Below are positions 1-8,936 of a stretch of DNA of 64,000 nt, in pieces. Made by a program: the position numbers and the translations under genes. The notes under the pieces were generated by a model, which searched no databases, was not told the DNA's origin, and saw nothing but the letters and a program-made list of their open reading frames with translations. This DNA is from Enterocloster aldenensis (GTDB taxonomy: Bacteria > Bacillota > Clostridia > Lachnospirales > Lachnospiraceae). How positions within the stretch are numbered: the stretch's first letter is position 1; each line of letters starts with the position of its first letter. The stretch spans positions 1 through 64,000 of the forward strand of contig NZ_QVEX01000017.1 of the NCBI RefSeq assembly GCF_003434055.1, written 5' to 3'.

Positions 1-35
1 TAACAAATCCCACCCCAACTATTGACAAAGAGCCG

Positions 36-76
36 AAAAAACAGGTCCCCAAAGGACAATTGTCCTCCAGGGGCCC
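36..76 (-). terminator. Intrinsic terminator downstream of a decayed gene
   Basis: On the minus strand a nested hairpin (arms 44-50 and 70-76 around the 12-bp palindrome GGACAATTGTCC at 54-65) is followed by six T (A36-A41 on the plus strand). It directly follows the stop codon of the degraded cell-wall-repeat sequence at 81-197, so it is probably that gene's original terminator. Confidence 0.7.
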
Positions 77-80
77 ATTT

Positions 81-197
81 TCATTCTGCCATCACTCCAT
101 CGCTTCCAACCGTATACCCATCCGGCATCTCCGTACCAGCTGCCATTACGCCGTCCTCATACATATAATACCATATATATGGATTTAGCCTGGGCAC
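81..197 (-). pseudogene. Remnant of a cell-wall-binding repeat protein C-terminus
   Basis: Reading the minus strand, an open stretch ending in TGA at 81-83 encodes a typical last cell-wall-binding repeat (WYYMYEDGVMAAGTEMPDG, then TVGSDGVMAE). An in-frame TGA at 198-200 cuts it off, and further repeat-like codons (YGWRMAW) appear in another frame just upstream. No start codon or ribosome-binding site was found. I read it as the decayed 3' end of a paralogue of the neighbouring gene at 361-1608, still followed by its terminator. Confidence 0.55.
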
Positions 198-360
198 TCA
201 GCCCAGGCCATTCGCCATCCATAATGCTGCAGCGGCAGTTACCAAATACCTGCTTTTTTCATAGAGTCTCTTTTCAGCTATCCTTCTTTATTTCTCCTAT
301 GAAAAATGCCGCCACTCAACTTTTCCTCACATGATTCCCACAGAGTTCATATATTTTCCA

Positions 361-1608
361 TCAATGCTGCCATACTCCGTTGGCATCCAGCTGGAAACCG
401 TCAATGGATGTGGACACGGCCTTGGAACCGTCTCCTGGATAGAAATAATAATAGTTGTTCTCTACCTTATACCACCCTTCTACCATTGCGCCGCTTTCGT
501 TCAGGAAATACGTCTTGCCGTTAATGGTAAGCCAGCTGCTCTTGACCATGGCTCCTTCCGGACCGCCATCATTGGGGTTCAGGTAATACCAGATATTGCC
601 GCTCTTGATCCAGCCCTTCTTCATGTCTCCGCTTTCGCCCAGGTAATACCACTGTCCGCCGGTCTGCTGCCAGCCTGTGAGCATCCTGCCTGTGCTGTCA
701 AAGAGATACCATTTATCATTCCACTTAAGCCAGCCGTTCTTCTGCATGTTGCCGTCCGGATACCTAAAGTACCAGGAATCGCCTTCCTTGCGCCAGCCAA
801 CGTCTGTATTGCCGCCGCTGGGGGTGCTGCCCCCATTGTTATCCTGGCCGCTGCCATCCGAAACCTCGTCCTTGTCAATGTATAAGTCCCCGGCCTCGGT
901 CCACTCGCTCTTCTTGCCGTACTTTTTCTCCTCATCCGTATGGGGAACAGTCCTTACCTTAAAGGAATAATCGCCTTCCTTGGTCATGTATGGGTAAAAA
1001 TTGTAGGAGGTTCCCTTGTAGTCTTCCAGCTTCTTCACAACGGAAGACCCTCTGTACAGATATACATCATAATATCCGGATGTATTATCTGCTTCTTCCC
1101 ATCTGGCCCTGCCCCTGCTGCTGCCCCACTCCGCATCCTCAGGCGGGTCATAGGTCCCTTTGATACCGGTTGCCTTAAGGACCACCTTCAGCTGGTCCCC
1201 TGACCTGGAGGCGGATACGAAAATGCCTCCGCTTATGCTTACGCTGCTGGCGCTGTAACTACTGCGGAACCGGTACTCATAGGCGCTGCTGCTGGAAGTG
1301 TTGGGATCCAGATAAACCGTTATCTTGGGCGTATCCCCGATACCGACCTCCCTGTCATTAGACCATTCAGCTGATTCTACCTCGTACTTACTGGAAGATG
1401 TATAAACCTTGCTCCCGCTGTCGCTTGAACTGGTTCCCAGGCTGTCCCCGCTGCTGATCTCATCACCGGAATCCAGATCAATACTCACCTTTAATGAAAT
1501 GTTGGTGATATATTTGTAGTCGCTGGCAGCCAAAGACTGCATGGGCATTGCCGTCATCAGTGCAGTGGCAGCCAATGCCATACATAATAACCGTTTCATG
1601 TTTTTCAT
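361..1608 (-). CDS. Secreted protein with C-terminal cell-wall-binding repeats
   Basis: This 415-aa protein starts with a clear signal peptide (MKNMKRLLCMALAATALMTA, cleavage probably after SLAA near residue 28). Residues about 30-250 are Ser/Asp-rich and of unknown fold, and a linker near 250-270 is Gly/Ser/Asn-rich. The last 140 residues hold about five choline-binding-like repeats built on GW..(D/N).WY.(F/L)...G.M. Such repeats tether proteins non-covalently to wall polymers, so it should act at the cell surface; no catalytic domain is recognisable. The start has GAGGAGGTTGAGATTTC before ATG and a promoter at 1665-1694. The 452-aa protein at 19028 and the prophage amidase at 26593 carry repeats of the same kind. 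Confidence 0.85.
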   Translation of the reverse strand: MKNMKRLLCMALAATALMTAMPMQSLAASDYKYITNISLKVSIDLDSGDEISSGDSLGTSSSDSGSKVYTSSSKYEVESAEWSNDREVGIGDTPKITVYLDPNTSSSSAYEYRFRSSYSASSVSISGGIFVSASRSGDQLKVVLKATGIKGTYDPPEDAEWGSSRGRARWEEADNTSGYYDVYLYRGSSVVKKLEDYKGTSYNFYPYMTKEGDYSFKVRTVPHTDEEKKYGKKSEWTEAGDLYIDKDEVSDGSGQDNNGGSTPSGGNTDVGWRKEGDSWYFRYPDGNMQKNGWLKWNDKWYLFDSTGRMLTGWQQTGGQWYYLGESGDMKKGWIKSGNIWYYLNPNDGGPEGAMVKSSWLTINGKTYFLNESGAMVEGWYKVENNYYYFYPGDGSKAVSTSIDGFQLDANGVWQH

Positions 1609-1664
1609 GAAATCTCAACCTCCTCAAAAACAGGTATCCCCCTGAATATTCTTTTTCTGGTTCC

Positions 1665-1694
1665 ATTATAGCCTAGAAGGCAGTTTTACGTCAA
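1665..1694 (-). promoter_or_regulatory. Sigma-A-type promoter for the cell-wall-repeat gene
   Basis: On the minus strand TTGACG (1689-1694) and TATAAT (1665-1670) are separated by 18 bp, about 55 bp before the ATG of the gene ending at 361. It lets this gene be expressed independently of the ribosomal cluster, which is terminated at 1843-1880. Confidence 0.7.
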
Positions 1695-1760
1695 CTTACG
1701 ATTATCTTGCGATATTTTCTCTATTCTATCGAAGTTCTGTCAATTTTATGGCCGGGGGAG

Positions 1761-1842
1761 GATTGTGACACAGGGATTGTGATATAGGAACCGTGATACA
1801 GGAATCGTGATACAGGAACCGTGATACAGGAACCGTGGAATG
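1761..1842. repeat. 14-bp tandem repeat, about 5.8 copies
   Basis: Five consecutive 14-bp units with consensus AACCGTGATACAGG (the first two begin GATTGTGA) run from 1761 to 1830, followed by a partial unit to 1842. It lies between the ribosomal cluster terminator and the cell-wall gene promoter, in non-coding sequence. Unit number may vary between strains; nothing in the sequence shows a function. Confidence 0.9.
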
Positions 1843-1880
1843 AAAAAACTGCAGACACACATATGCGCATCTGCAGTCAT
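1843..1880 (-). terminator. Terminator of the ribosomal protein cluster
   Basis: On the minus strand ACTGCAGATGCGCA and TGTGTCTGCAGT form a long stem with a TATG loop, followed by TTTTTT (A43-A48 on plus). It lies about 30 bp after the rplQ stop codon and closes the S10-spc-alpha transcript. Confidence 0.85.
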
Positions 1881-1908
1881 CTGAATCACATTGTCATGCT
1901 GATTCTTA

Positions 1909-2445
1909 TTATACTAATTCAATCAGAACTTCCATTGCGGCATCACCCTTACGAGGGCCAACCTTAACAATCCTGGTGTAACCGCCGTTGCGTCCCACAT
2001 ACTTAGGGGCAACCTCGTCAAAAATCTTTGCAACCAGGTCAACGGACTTGGTGTTCTTCTTTCTGCCGGCGGGTGTGGAAGGAACCTCGGTTACCCCGTA
2101 GAGAACCTTTAACATTTGTCTTCTTGCATGCAGCCTGGAAGGCAGATCCTTCTTGATTTCCTTCTCAACTTCATCGTAAACAGTAACCCTCTTGCCGTCA
2201 ACAACTTCCTTGACCCTCTTGCCGTCTTTGTCCTTGCGGGCAACCTTGGCAGTAACCTTAACGGTCTCAAAGTTATCTTTTTCCTTCACGGCCATTGCAA
2301 TCAGGCCTTCTGCAACCTTGCGGATTTCTTTTGCCCTGGTCTCAGTTGTCCTGATATGTCCATGATATAACAGTGCGGTTACCTGGCTTCTGATTAAAGC
2401 CTTTCTCTGGTCGGAAGTTCTTCCTAATTTTCTATATCCTGCCAT
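1909..2445 (-). CDS. rplQ: 50S ribosomal protein L17
   Basis: L17 sits near the peptide exit of the large subunit. The start ([17 protein letters not shown]) and the end ([23 protein letters not shown], shown here in part) match the family. At 178 aa it is longer than the usual 115-130 aa: an extra charged segment of about 45 residues lies around residues 55-100, where other L17 proteins go directly into the conserved (D/S)LHARRQ. The segment is in frame with good codon use, so it is an insertion rather than an error. It is the last gene of the alpha operon, 155 bp after rpoA, and is followed by the cluster terminator. Confidence 0.97.
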   Translation of the reverse strand: MAGYRKLGRTSDQRKALIRSQVTALLYHGHIRTTETRAKEIRKVAEGLIAMAVKEKDNFETVKVTAKVARKDKDGKRVKEVVDGKRVTVYDEVEKEIKKDLPSRLHARRQMLKVLYGVTEVPSTPAGRKKNTKSVDLVAKIFDEVAPKYVGRNGGYTRIVKVGPRKGDAAMEVLIELV

Positions 2446-2600
2446 TGTAATTTTCCTCCATCAGTGGAACACCCTCACCATGCTTCATTGGTCTTACTGG
2501 TTCAGGCATTGCAGCCCACTTAATTCTTATTGGTTACTCAGCCACGCGTCTTTGGTCTTACTGGCCGGGTGTTAACATGTAACTATCACTTCATTGGTGC

Positions 2601-3563
2601 TTAGTTATCATCACTTGGATTCAACTGTAAGCCTAACTCTTTCAGCTTAGCCAGCACTTCCTCTAAGGATTTGCGGCCCAGGTTACGGACTTTCATCATA
2701 TCCTCGGAAGTCCTGTTGCACAGTTCCTCCACGGTATTGATGCCGGCCCTCTTCAGGCAGTTATATGAACGGACGGAAAGCTCCAGTTCGTCAATATTCA
2801 TCTCAAGCACTTTTTCCTTTTCATTGTCTTCCTTCTCCACCATGATTTCTGCGGTCTTGGCATTCTCGGAAAGGTCAATGAACAGGTTCAGATGCTCGCT
2901 GAGTACCTTGGCCGCCAGGCTGACTGCCTCATCGGGAGCCAGGGTGCCATTGGTATATATCTCAAGTGTAAGTTTATCAAAGTCAGTCTGCTGTCCGACA
3001 CGGGTGTTGGTAACAGCCATATTGACACGCTCTACCGGTGTATAGATGGAATCCACTGCAATCACGCCGATTGGTAAATCATCGTTCTTGTTCTTGTCAG
3101 CGCTGATATAACCACGGCCCTTTGTAATGGTGAGCTCCATGTAGAACTTGCTGTCCGTGCCGCCGCTTAAGGTTGCGATGACCTGGTCAGGGTTCATGAT
3201 TTCAATATCAGCATCTGCCTGGATGTCTGCTGCGGTAATTACACCTTCGCCCTCAAATTCAATGTATGCAACTTTCGGTTCATCGGTATCGCTGTTGTTC
3301 TTGATCGCTAAGCTTTTGATGTTCATAATAATCTCAGTTACGTCTTCCTTTACTCCAGGAATGGAACTGAACTCATGCAAAACGCCATCGATTTTTACCT
3401 GACTCACTGCGGCTCCGGGTAAAGAAGAAAGCATGATCCTTCTTAAGGAATTGCCCAGCGTAGTGCCGTAACCTCTCTCAAGTGGTTCAACTACAAACTT
3501 GCCGTATCTCTTGTCTTCTGAAATCTCTGCGATTTCAATGTTTGGTTTTTCAAAATCGAACAC
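2601..3563 (-). CDS. rpoA: DNA-directed RNA polymerase subunit alpha
   Basis: At 320 aa this is the alpha subunit that nucleates RNA polymerase assembly and contacts UP elements and activators. The N-terminal dimerisation domain spans about residues 1-230 ([18 protein letters not shown] is the hallmark) and the C-terminal DNA-binding domain about 250-315 ([15 protein letters not shown], then [16 protein letters not shown]). The start is GTG with AAAGGAGG eight bases upstream. It lies between rpsD and rplQ in the alpha operon, as is standard in Firmicutes. Confidence 0.98.
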   Translation of the reverse strand: MFDFEKPNIEIAEISEDKRYGKFVVEPLERGYGTTLGNSLRRIMLSSLPGAAVSQVKIDGVLHEFSSIPGVKEDVTEIIMNIKSLAIKNNSDTDEPKVAYIEFEGEGVITAADIQADADIEIMNPDQVIATLSGGTDSKFYMELTITKGRGYISADKNKNDDLPIGVIAVDSIYTPVERVNMAVTNTRVGQQTDFDKLTLEIYTNGTLAPDEAVSLAAKVLSEHLNLFIDLSENAKTAEIMVEKEDNEKEKVLEMNIDELELSVRSYNCLKRAGINTVEELCNRTSEDMMKVRNLGRKSLEEVLAKLKELGLQLNPSDDN

Positions 3564-3728
3564 TAATAGCCCCTCCTTTTTGGGTTTCTATCAAATCTCG
3601 AGGGATATAAAACCTGCACACAGCAGAACGTACCCAAACCAAAGAAGATCCGGGGTCCATGTCCTGCAAAGCACGCCTGTCCGGTAAGGAACAGGCATGC
3701 CTTGTACAATCTATAGAGAATGGCAGGA

Positions 3729-4322
3729 TTATTTGGAATACAACTCGACGATAAGCATTTCGTTTACTGGAACATCAATTTCGTCTCTGGTCGGCAGTTC
3801 CTTAACAGTGCCGCGCAGGTTCTCCTGATCTACTTCCAGCCATGCTGGAGTCAGACGTCCACCGGTTACTTCCAGGATGTCTTTGTATCTCTGAGCAGAT
3901 TTATACTTTTCCTTAACCTCGATGACATCACCGGCCTTAACCTGGTAAGACGGGATACCAACTGGCTTGCCGTTAACCAGGATGTGCTTGTGGTCAACAA
4001 TCTGCCTGGTTTCCTTGCGTGTGCGTCCAAGACCCATACGGAACAGGACGTTATCCAGCCTGCACTCCAGAAGGATCATCAGGTTGGTACCCACCATGCC
4101 GTTCATCTTGGAAGCCTTTGCATAGTAGTTACGGAAAGGTTTCTCTAACACACCGTAAATGAATTTGGCTTTCTGCTTTTCTCTCAGCTGCATGCCGTAT
4201 TCACTTAACTTCTTATTTGTTCTTCTTGATTCTCTGTTTGACTTTTTATCGATTCCTAAATAGACCGGATCCAGTCCAAGGGATCTACATCTTTTAAGAA
4301 CAGGAACTCTATCTACTGCCAC
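3729..4322 (-). CDS. rpsD: 30S ribosomal protein S4
   Basis: S4 is a primary 16S rRNA binder that starts small-subunit assembly, and in many bacteria it also controls its own operon. The 197-aa sequence has the N-terminal ribosomal S4 region and an S4 RNA-binding domain around residues 85-150 (MGLGRTRKETRQIVDHKHIL). Only one Cys is present in the N-terminus, so this is the zinc-free form. It follows rpsK by 25 bp. The 165-bp gap to rpoA contains an imperfect hairpin near 3672-3701 that could be a regulatory or processing site. Confidence 0.98.
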   Translation of the reverse strand: MAVDRVPVLKRCRSLGLDPVYLGIDKKSNRESRRTNKKLSEYGMQLREKQKAKFIYGVLEKPFRNYYAKASKMNGMVGTNLMILLECRLDNVLFRMGLGRTRKETRQIVDHKHILVNGKPVGIPSYQVKAGDVIEVKEKYKSAQRYKDILEVTGGRLTPAWLEVDQENLRGTVKELPTRDEIDVPVNEMLIVELYSK

Positions 4323-4347
4323 TTTAATTACCTCCTAATTAAGTTCA

Positions 4348-4749
4348 TCAGACTCTTCTACGTTTTGGCGGACGGCATCCGTTATGTGGTACCGGTGTTA
4401 CATCCTTAATGCTTGTTACTTCCAACCCACATGCCTGAAGGGCACGGATTGCAGCTTCACGTCCTGAACCAGGACCTTTAACCATAACGTCTACTGACTT
4501 TAAGCCATGTACAAGAGCTGCCTTCGTAGCAGTTTCTGCTGCCATCTGAGCTGCATAAGGAGTAGATTTCCTTGAACCTCTAAATCCCAGACCACCGGCA
4601 CTTGCCCATGATAAGGCGTTACCCTGCGCATCAGTTAATGTAACAATTGTGTTATTAAAAGATGACTGGATATGTGCCTGTCCGCGTTCAACGTTTTTCT
4701 TCACACGCTTTTTTGTAACTTTTTTAGTCGTGGACACTTTTTTAGCCAT
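4348..4749 (-). CDS. rpsK: 30S ribosomal protein S11
   Basis: S11 lines the platform of the small subunit near the mRNA exit. The 133-aa protein has a Lys-rich N-terminus and the conserved body ([53 protein letters not shown]). It lies between rpsM and rpsD. The gap before it (4750-4928) is unusually long and contains a copy of the interspersed repeat. Confidence 0.98.
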   Translation of the reverse strand: MAKKVSTTKKVTKKRVKKNVERGQAHIQSSFNNTIVTLTDAQGNALSWASAGGLGFRGSRKSTPYAAQMAAETATKAALVHGLKSVDVMVKGPGSGREAAIRALQACGLEVTSIKDVTPVPHNGCRPPKRRRV

Positions 4750-4849
4750 TTTAAACTAACCTACTTTCTCATTTTCTTGAATTCGCTCTTCCTGTTTTTA
4801 AAACATGCAAATCGAATTCTGTTACCGTGTTACTTAAGGAAGTTCCTTT

Positions 4850-4928
4850 CACTAAGTTCGAAAAGACCTCACTAAGTTCAAAGAACAATGTTCGCACCAA
4901 ACTCGCGTAATACCTCGTTAAGTGCTCA
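4850..4928. repeat. Interspersed repeat copy A in the rpsM-rpsK gap
   Basis: It is made of four imperfect direct repeats beginning with CTAAG or a variant (around 4852, 4872, 4897 and 4918). The core at 4851-4877 matches copy C (16438-16464) at 25 of 27 positions and copy B (11170-11196) in inverted orientation. The element directly abuts the rpsM stop codon. It looks like a REP/BIME-type or small mobile element and has no coding potential. Confidence 0.75.
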
Positions 4929-5297
4929 CTATTTCTTCTTATTTGCTACTGTCTTCCTAGGTCCCTTGCAGGTTCTTGCATTGGTCTTTGTTTTCTGCCC
5001 GCGGACCGGAAGGCTCTTCCTGTGACGGATTCCCCTGTAGCATCCAATTTCCTGAAGCCTCTTGATGTTCATAGCGATTTCCCTGCGGAGATCACCTTCA
5101 ACTGTCTGGGTATCAGCGATGATGGTTGCCAGCTTCTTTACCTCGTCGTCGGTTAAATCCTTAACGCGGGTATCTGGGTTCACGCCAGCTTCTGTTAAGA
5201 TACGGTTGGAACTTGTTCTACCGATTCCGTAGATGTAAGTGAGACCGATCTCAACACGTTTTTCTCTTGGTAAGTCAACACCTGAAATACGAGCCAT
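4929..5297 (-). CDS. rpsM: 30S ribosomal protein S13
   Basis: S13 is in the head of the small subunit and contacts the P-site tRNA and 23S rRNA. The 122-aa sequence shows the helix-two-turn-helix region ([16 protein letters not shown]) and the basic tail ([20 protein letters not shown]). It follows rpmJ by 26 bp. Confidence 0.98.
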   Translation of the reverse strand: MARISGVDLPREKRVEIGLTYIYGIGRTSSNRILTEAGVNPDTRVKDLTDDEVKKLATIIADTQTVEGDLRREIAMNIKRLQEIGCYRGIRHRKSLPVRGQKTKTNARTCKGPRKTVANKKK

Positions 5298-5323
5298 GTG
5301 TGTATTACACCTCCTAATTTTAA

Positions 5324-5437
5324 TTAACCTTGTCTCTGTTTATGCTTTGGATTTTCACAAATTACTCTGATACTGCCTTTTCTCTTAATGATCTTGCACT
5401 TTTCGCAGATCGGCTTTACGGATGATCTAACCTTCAC
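5324..5437 (-). CDS. rpmJ: 50S ribosomal protein L36
   Basis: This 37-aa protein is the small zinc-binding L36 ([20 protein letters not shown], then [10 protein letters not shown]): the CxxC pair, a later Cys and a His form the zinc site. I chose the GTG start at 5435-5437 because AGAAAGGAG lies just upstream and the length fits the family; a longer frame upstream has no ribosome-binding site. It is the first gene behind the internal promoter at 5478-5506, so it opens the alpha transcription unit. Confidence 0.95.
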   Translation of the reverse strand: MKVRSSVKPICEKCKIIKRKGSIRVICENPKHKQRQG

Positions 5438-5477
5438 AGTAATTCTCCTTTCTATAGACCAACAAAGTTGCTCAAGC

Positions 5478-5506
5478 ATTATACCAAAAAATCGGGACGA
5501 ATGCAA
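5478..5506 (-). promoter_or_regulatory. Internal promoter of the rpmJ-rpsM-rpsK-rpsD-rpoA-rplQ unit
   Basis: On the minus strand TTGCAT (5501-5506) and TATAAT (5478-5483) are exactly 17 bp apart, about 40 bp before the rpmJ start. The -35 hexamer equals that of the S10 promoter at 18858-18886. It would allow RNA polymerase alpha and four small-subunit or large-subunit proteins to be made independently of the upstream part of the cluster. Confidence 0.8.
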
Positions 5507-5615
5507 GCATTTTTTCGTCTATGATTCATCTTTTTCCGGGGCTGCCGGGATCATGCTTTCCTGTGCCGCCGGGAACCCCCGGCTCCGCCTTTGGGCAGCG
5601 CTCCAAAAACGCAGC

Positions 5616-5834
5616 TTATTTATCCCTCCAGATAATCCTGCCCTTGGACAGATCGTATGGGGACAACTCAATGGTAACTTTGTCGCCTGGCAGGATACGG
5701 ATATAGTTCATACGAAGCTTTCCGCTGATATGTGCCAGTACCTGGTGGCCGTTTTCCAGTTGGACCTGGAACATGGCGTTTGGTAATTTCTCGATTACTG
5801 TTCCTTCAATTTCAATTACATCTGCTTTTGACAT
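5616..5834 (-). CDS. infA: Translation initiation factor IF-1
   Basis: The 72-aa single OB-fold protein ([27 protein letters not shown]-like [32 protein letters not shown]) blocks the A site of the small subunit during initiation. It follows the KOW-domain gene by 14 bp. The 178-bp gap after it holds a GC-rich hairpin (GCCGGG...CCCGGC near 5565-5580) and the rpmJ promoter. Confidence 0.98.
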   Translation of the reverse strand: MSKADVIEIEGTVIEKLPNAMFQVQLENGHQVLAHISGKLRMNYIRILPGDKVTIELSPYDLSKGRIIWRDK

Positions 5835-5848
5835 TCTCTTTTTACCTC

Positions 5849-6112
5849 CTACTGCTTGTGGGTGCGGATAAAGGATGATATTTCCCCGTCGCTCACCGTC
5901 CCGCCTTCTGTAAGCTTTTTCCTTAAGGTTTCATCGTACTCACTTGTGAGCTGCAAGTGTTTCCTGTTCTTGCGTTTCTGTTTACTAAGGGGATGTTTCC
6001 TGCCGTCCGACAGATTAACATATTCCCCTTGGACACTGATTATGATATACAGTTCATCTTTGTCGTGACCTGCCAAACTTTTGACCAGGCCGGCTTCTTT
6101 AAACTCTACCAT
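5849..6112 (-). CDS. KOW-domain RNA-binding protein (L14e-like)
   Basis: This 87-aa protein begins [20 protein letters not shown] and contains a KOW-type motif followed by a basic stretch ([11 protein letters not shown]). Small KOW proteins related to ribosomal L14e occupy this place between map and infA in many Firmicutes; they are believed to bind rRNA, but the exact role is unsettled. I chose the ATG at 6110-6112 because AGAGGTGACCCT precedes it; a longer frame that overlaps map has no ribosome-binding site. Confidence 0.9.
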   Translation of the reverse strand: MVEFKEAGLVKSLAGHDKDELYIIISVQGEYVNLSDGRKHPLSKQKRKNRKHLQLTSEYDETLRKKLTEGGTVSDGEISSFIRTHKQ

Positions 6113-6125
6113 AGGGTCACCTCTG

Positions 6126-6872
6126 CTACAGCGATAAAATCTCAGGCTCTCCATCCGTAATCAGGATGGTATTCTCGTAATGGGATGCCAGTGAGCCGTC
6201 CTCTGTCACAACGGTCCATCCGTCATCCATCCACGCTACATCATAGCGACCTGCAGTAATCATAGGTTCAATTGCAAGTGTCATTCCCGGTGCCAGCTTT
6301 ATGCCCTTACGCCGCTGGGAAAAATTAGGAATCTCCGGCGCTTCATGCATTTCCGTTCCAATCCCGTGCCCTACCAGGTCACGGACCACGCCGAAACCAA
6401 AGCTTTCCGCATATTCCTGGATGGCTTTGGATATATCATTGAGATGATTGCCAGCTTTTGCATACTTTATTCCTTCAAAAAAGCTTTGCTCCGTCACCTC
6501 TACCAGTTTCCTGGCCCGGGCATCCACTTCCCCGATCATATGGGTCCTGGCCGCGTCAGACTGATAACCCTTCCATATGACACCTGTGTCCAGGCTGACG
6601 ATGTCACCCTCTTCCAGGTATCTGTGCTTATCCGGTATTCCATGCACCACTTCGTCATTGATGGAGATGCATACAGAAGCCGGATAACCCTGGTAGTTTA
6701 AAAAGGAAGGAATACATCCATGGCTCCTGATCATCTCTTCGCAGATTCGGTCAATTTCCTTGGTGGATATGCCGGGTTTAACTGCCTTGCCCAGCTCCTC
6801 ATGGACGCTGGCAAGGATTTTCCCGGCCTCACGCATTAACTCAATTTCCCGTTCTGATTTAATTGTTACCAT
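6126..6872 (-). CDS. map: Type I methionine aminopeptidase
   Basis: It removes the initiator methionine from nascent proteins. At 248 aa it has the pita-bread fold and the five metal ligands in order: Asp in SLDTGV, Asp in SDAART, His in VGHGIGTEMHEAPEIPN, Glu in AIEPMI and Glu in the C-terminal VVTEDGSLASHYENT. There is no N-terminal SH3-binding extension. It follows adk by 3 bp in the usual secY-adk-map order. Confidence 0.97.
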   Translation of the reverse strand: MVTIKSEREIELMREAGKILASVHEELGKAVKPGISTKEIDRICEEMIRSHGCIPSFLNYQGYPASVCISINDEVVHGIPDKHRYLEEGDIVSLDTGVIWKGYQSDAARTHMIGEVDARARKLVEVTEQSFFEGIKYAKAGNHLNDISKAIQEYAESFGFGVVRDLVGHGIGTEMHEAPEIPNFSQRRKGIKLAPGMTLAIEPMITAGRYDVAWMDDGWTVVTEDGSLASHYENTILITDGEPEILSL

Positions 6873-6875
6873 TCT

Positions 6876-7520
6876 TTATGCTCCTAAAATCTTAGCAATG
6901 GCCTGGAACACATCTTCCATATCCATGGTTCCGTCTACTTCAGCCAAAACGCCTGCTTTCTGGTAATACTCGATAAGAGGCTGGGTCTGGTCATGATATA
7001 CATCAAGGCGCTTCTTAACTGTCTCCGGCTTATCGTCGTCCCTGAGCACCAGCTCCTGGCCGCACACATCACAGATACCTTCCTTTTTGGGAGGGTTATA
7101 TACAATATGATAGGTTGCCCCGCATGCAAGGCATGCCCGGCGTCCTGCCATACGGCTGATGATGTTCTCATCCGGCACATCCACGTTGATGGCGTAGTCA
7201 ATGGACTCCCCCATCCCGCCCAGGGCCTTTGTAAGGCTCTCTGCCTGTGGAATGGTCCTTGGGAACCCATCCAGTACATATCCGTCCTGACAGTCAGCTT
7301 CATGAATACGGTCAAGCAGCATGCCGATGGTTATCTCATCCGGCACAAGCCCGCCTGCATCCATGAATGCTTTTGCTTTCATCCCCAGTTCCGTGCCATT
7401 CCTGATGTTCGCACGGAAAATATCGCCGGTTGAGATATGGGGTATCTGATACTTTGCTGCAATCTTTTTTGCCTGGGTGCCTTTACCTGCACCTGGCGCG
7501 CCTAACATGATGATTTTCAT
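6876..7520 (-). CDS. adk: Adenylate kinase
   Basis: It interconverts ATP + AMP and 2 ADP. The 214-aa long-form enzyme begins [16 protein letters not shown] with the P-loop and has the AMP site (ISTGDIFR) and a zinc-finger LID domain with two CxxC pairs (CLACG at about 130 and CDVCG at about 150). I chose ATG 7518-7520, preceded by GGAGGAGGATCGGTCT; an upstream TTG would include that ribosome-binding site. Confidence 0.97.
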   Translation of the reverse strand: MKIIMLGAPGAGKGTQAKKIAAKYQIPHISTGDIFRANIRNGTELGMKAKAFMDAGGLVPDEITIGMLLDRIHEADCQDGYVLDGFPRTIPQAESLTKALGGMGESIDYAINVDVPDENIISRMAGRRACLACGATYHIVYNPPKKEGICDVCGQELVLRDDDKPETVKKRLDVYHDQTQPLIEYYQKAGVLAEVDGTMDMEDVFQAIAKILGA

Positions 7521-7561
7521 AGACCGATCCTCCTCCAAAACCTGTAAGTTTCTTATAACGC

Positions 7562-7603
7562 AATCAATCCACCCTTGTGGAATACCACAAAGGCAGATTG
7601 ATT
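7562..7603 (-). other. Long RNA hairpin between secY and adk
   Basis: In the secY-adk gap AATCAATC (7562-7569) pairs with GATTGATT (7596-7603) and CCTTGTGG with CCACAAAGG around an AATA loop, giving about 18 paired bases. No T-run follows on the minus strand, so it is not a simple terminator. An RNase III-type processing site, an mRNA stabiliser or an attenuator are all possible. Confidence 0.6.
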
Positions 7604-7619
7604 AATTCAACTGTGGTTG

Positions 7620-8936
7620 TTAATCGTTCAAAAATCCCTTATAATAACGCACAAGCATCTGAGATTCTACTGCTTTGATTGTCTCAAGCACAACACCCAC
7701 GATAATGATTAAGGAAGTCCCGGAAAATGAGATATGGCTCACATTTAGTAAACCAGACGCAAGAATCGGAACAACTGCAATCACAATCAGGCCGCATGCA
7801 CCAATGAAAACAATATAATTCAAAATCTTATTTAAATAATCGCTGGTTGGCTTGCCAGGACGGATACCCGGTATGAAGCCTCCCTGCTTTTTCATGTTAT
7901 TAGCCACTTCCAACGGATTAAAGGTAATGGACGTATAGAAGTATGCAAACATAATCAGCAATGCAATATAAATCACCAGACCGATGGAATACTCAGGAGC
8001 GTCAGGTCTGCACCATGAGCCGGAATTGAGCACCATCAGGATCTTGCCTCCGATTGAGCTGTAATCCACCGTGAAGAACTGGGCAATCACAACTGGGAAT
8101 GACATGATGGAAGATGCAAAGATTACCGGCATTACACCTGCCGTGTTGATTTTTAACGGGATGTTGGAAGCCTGTCCGCCAACCATCTTACGGCCAACCA
8201 TTTTCTTGGAGTACTGGACCGGGATTCTCCGCTCTGCATCGTTTAACACAATAACAAAGACAACCATGGCCAGAATCACAAGGGCAATCAGGACAATGGC
8301 AATCGCTGCCTTGAGTACGGTCTGCCCAAAAATGAAACGGTAATAAAGGCTCCTTACATCATTTGGCACGCTGGAGAGGATGTTGAATAACAGTACGATT
8401 GAGATACCGTTTCCAACGCCCTTATCCGTAATCTGCTCACCAATCCACATCAGCAGGGCACTGCCTGTTGTCATGGTAACAATGGCGATGATGATGTTCC
8501 AGGCATTGTAATCAAGGAGAAGCCCCTGACGGCCGAAGCCGATAGCCATGGCACTTGATTCAATCAGTGCCAGGGCCACCGTGGTGTATCGGGTGTATTC
8601 CTGAATCTTTTTTCTTCCGTCCTCACCGTCCTTCTGCAGCTCTTCCAGTTTCGGAATGGCTATGGTAAGCAGCTGGATGATGATTGAAGATGTGATGTAT
8701 GGCGTAATGCTCAGGGCAAAGATGGACATGGATGAAAATGAACCACCTGTCATGGCATTAAAGAAGCCAAACACATCCGTTGTCTGTTTCGCGAACCAAT
8801 CCGCAAAGAATGTTGTCTGTATTCCCGGAATCGGAAGCTGGCATCCGAAACGGATGACTACCAGCATCATAAAGGTATAGAGGATCTTAGCCCGAAGCTC
8901 TTTTACCTTAAATGCATTTCTGATCGTTTTAAACAT
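7620..8936 (-). CDS. secY: Protein translocase subunit SecY
   Basis: This is the 438-aa channel of the Sec translocon, with about ten hydrophobic segments. The beginning ([20 protein letters not shown]), the plug region and the conserved loop PFNPLEVANNMKKQGGFIPG-like sequence (FNPLEVANNMKKQGGFIPGI) place it firmly in the family. It overlaps the rplO stop by one base, so the two are translationally coupled, and an RNA hairpin separates it from adk. Confidence 0.98.
   Translation of the reverse strand: MFKTIRNAFKVKELRAKILYTFMMLVVIRFGCQLPIPGIQTTFFADWFAKQTTDVFGFFNAMTGGSFSSMSIFALSITPYITSSIIIQLLTIAIPKLEELQKDGEDGRKKIQEYTRYTTVALALIESSAMAIGFGRQGLLLDYNAWNIIIAIVTMTTGSALLMWIGEQITDKGVGNGISIVLLFNILSSVPNDVRSLYYRFIFGQTVLKAAIAIVLIALVILAMVVFVIVLNDAERRIPVQYSKKMVGRKMVGGQASNIPLKINTAGVMPVIFASSIMSFPVVIAQFFTVDYSSIGGKILMVLNSGSWCRPDAPEYSIGLVIYIALLIMFAYFYTSITFNPLEVANNMKKQGGFIPGIRPGKPTSDYLNKILNYIVFIGACGLIVIAVVPILASGLLNVSHISFSGTSLIIIVGVVLETIKAVESQMLVRYYKGFLND

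Noticed and set aside
306..885. Plus-strand open frames within 306-885
   Set aside because: They lie opposite the clearly coding cell-wall-repeat gene, have no ribosome-binding sites, and their sequences are reverse-complement reflections of its biased composition.
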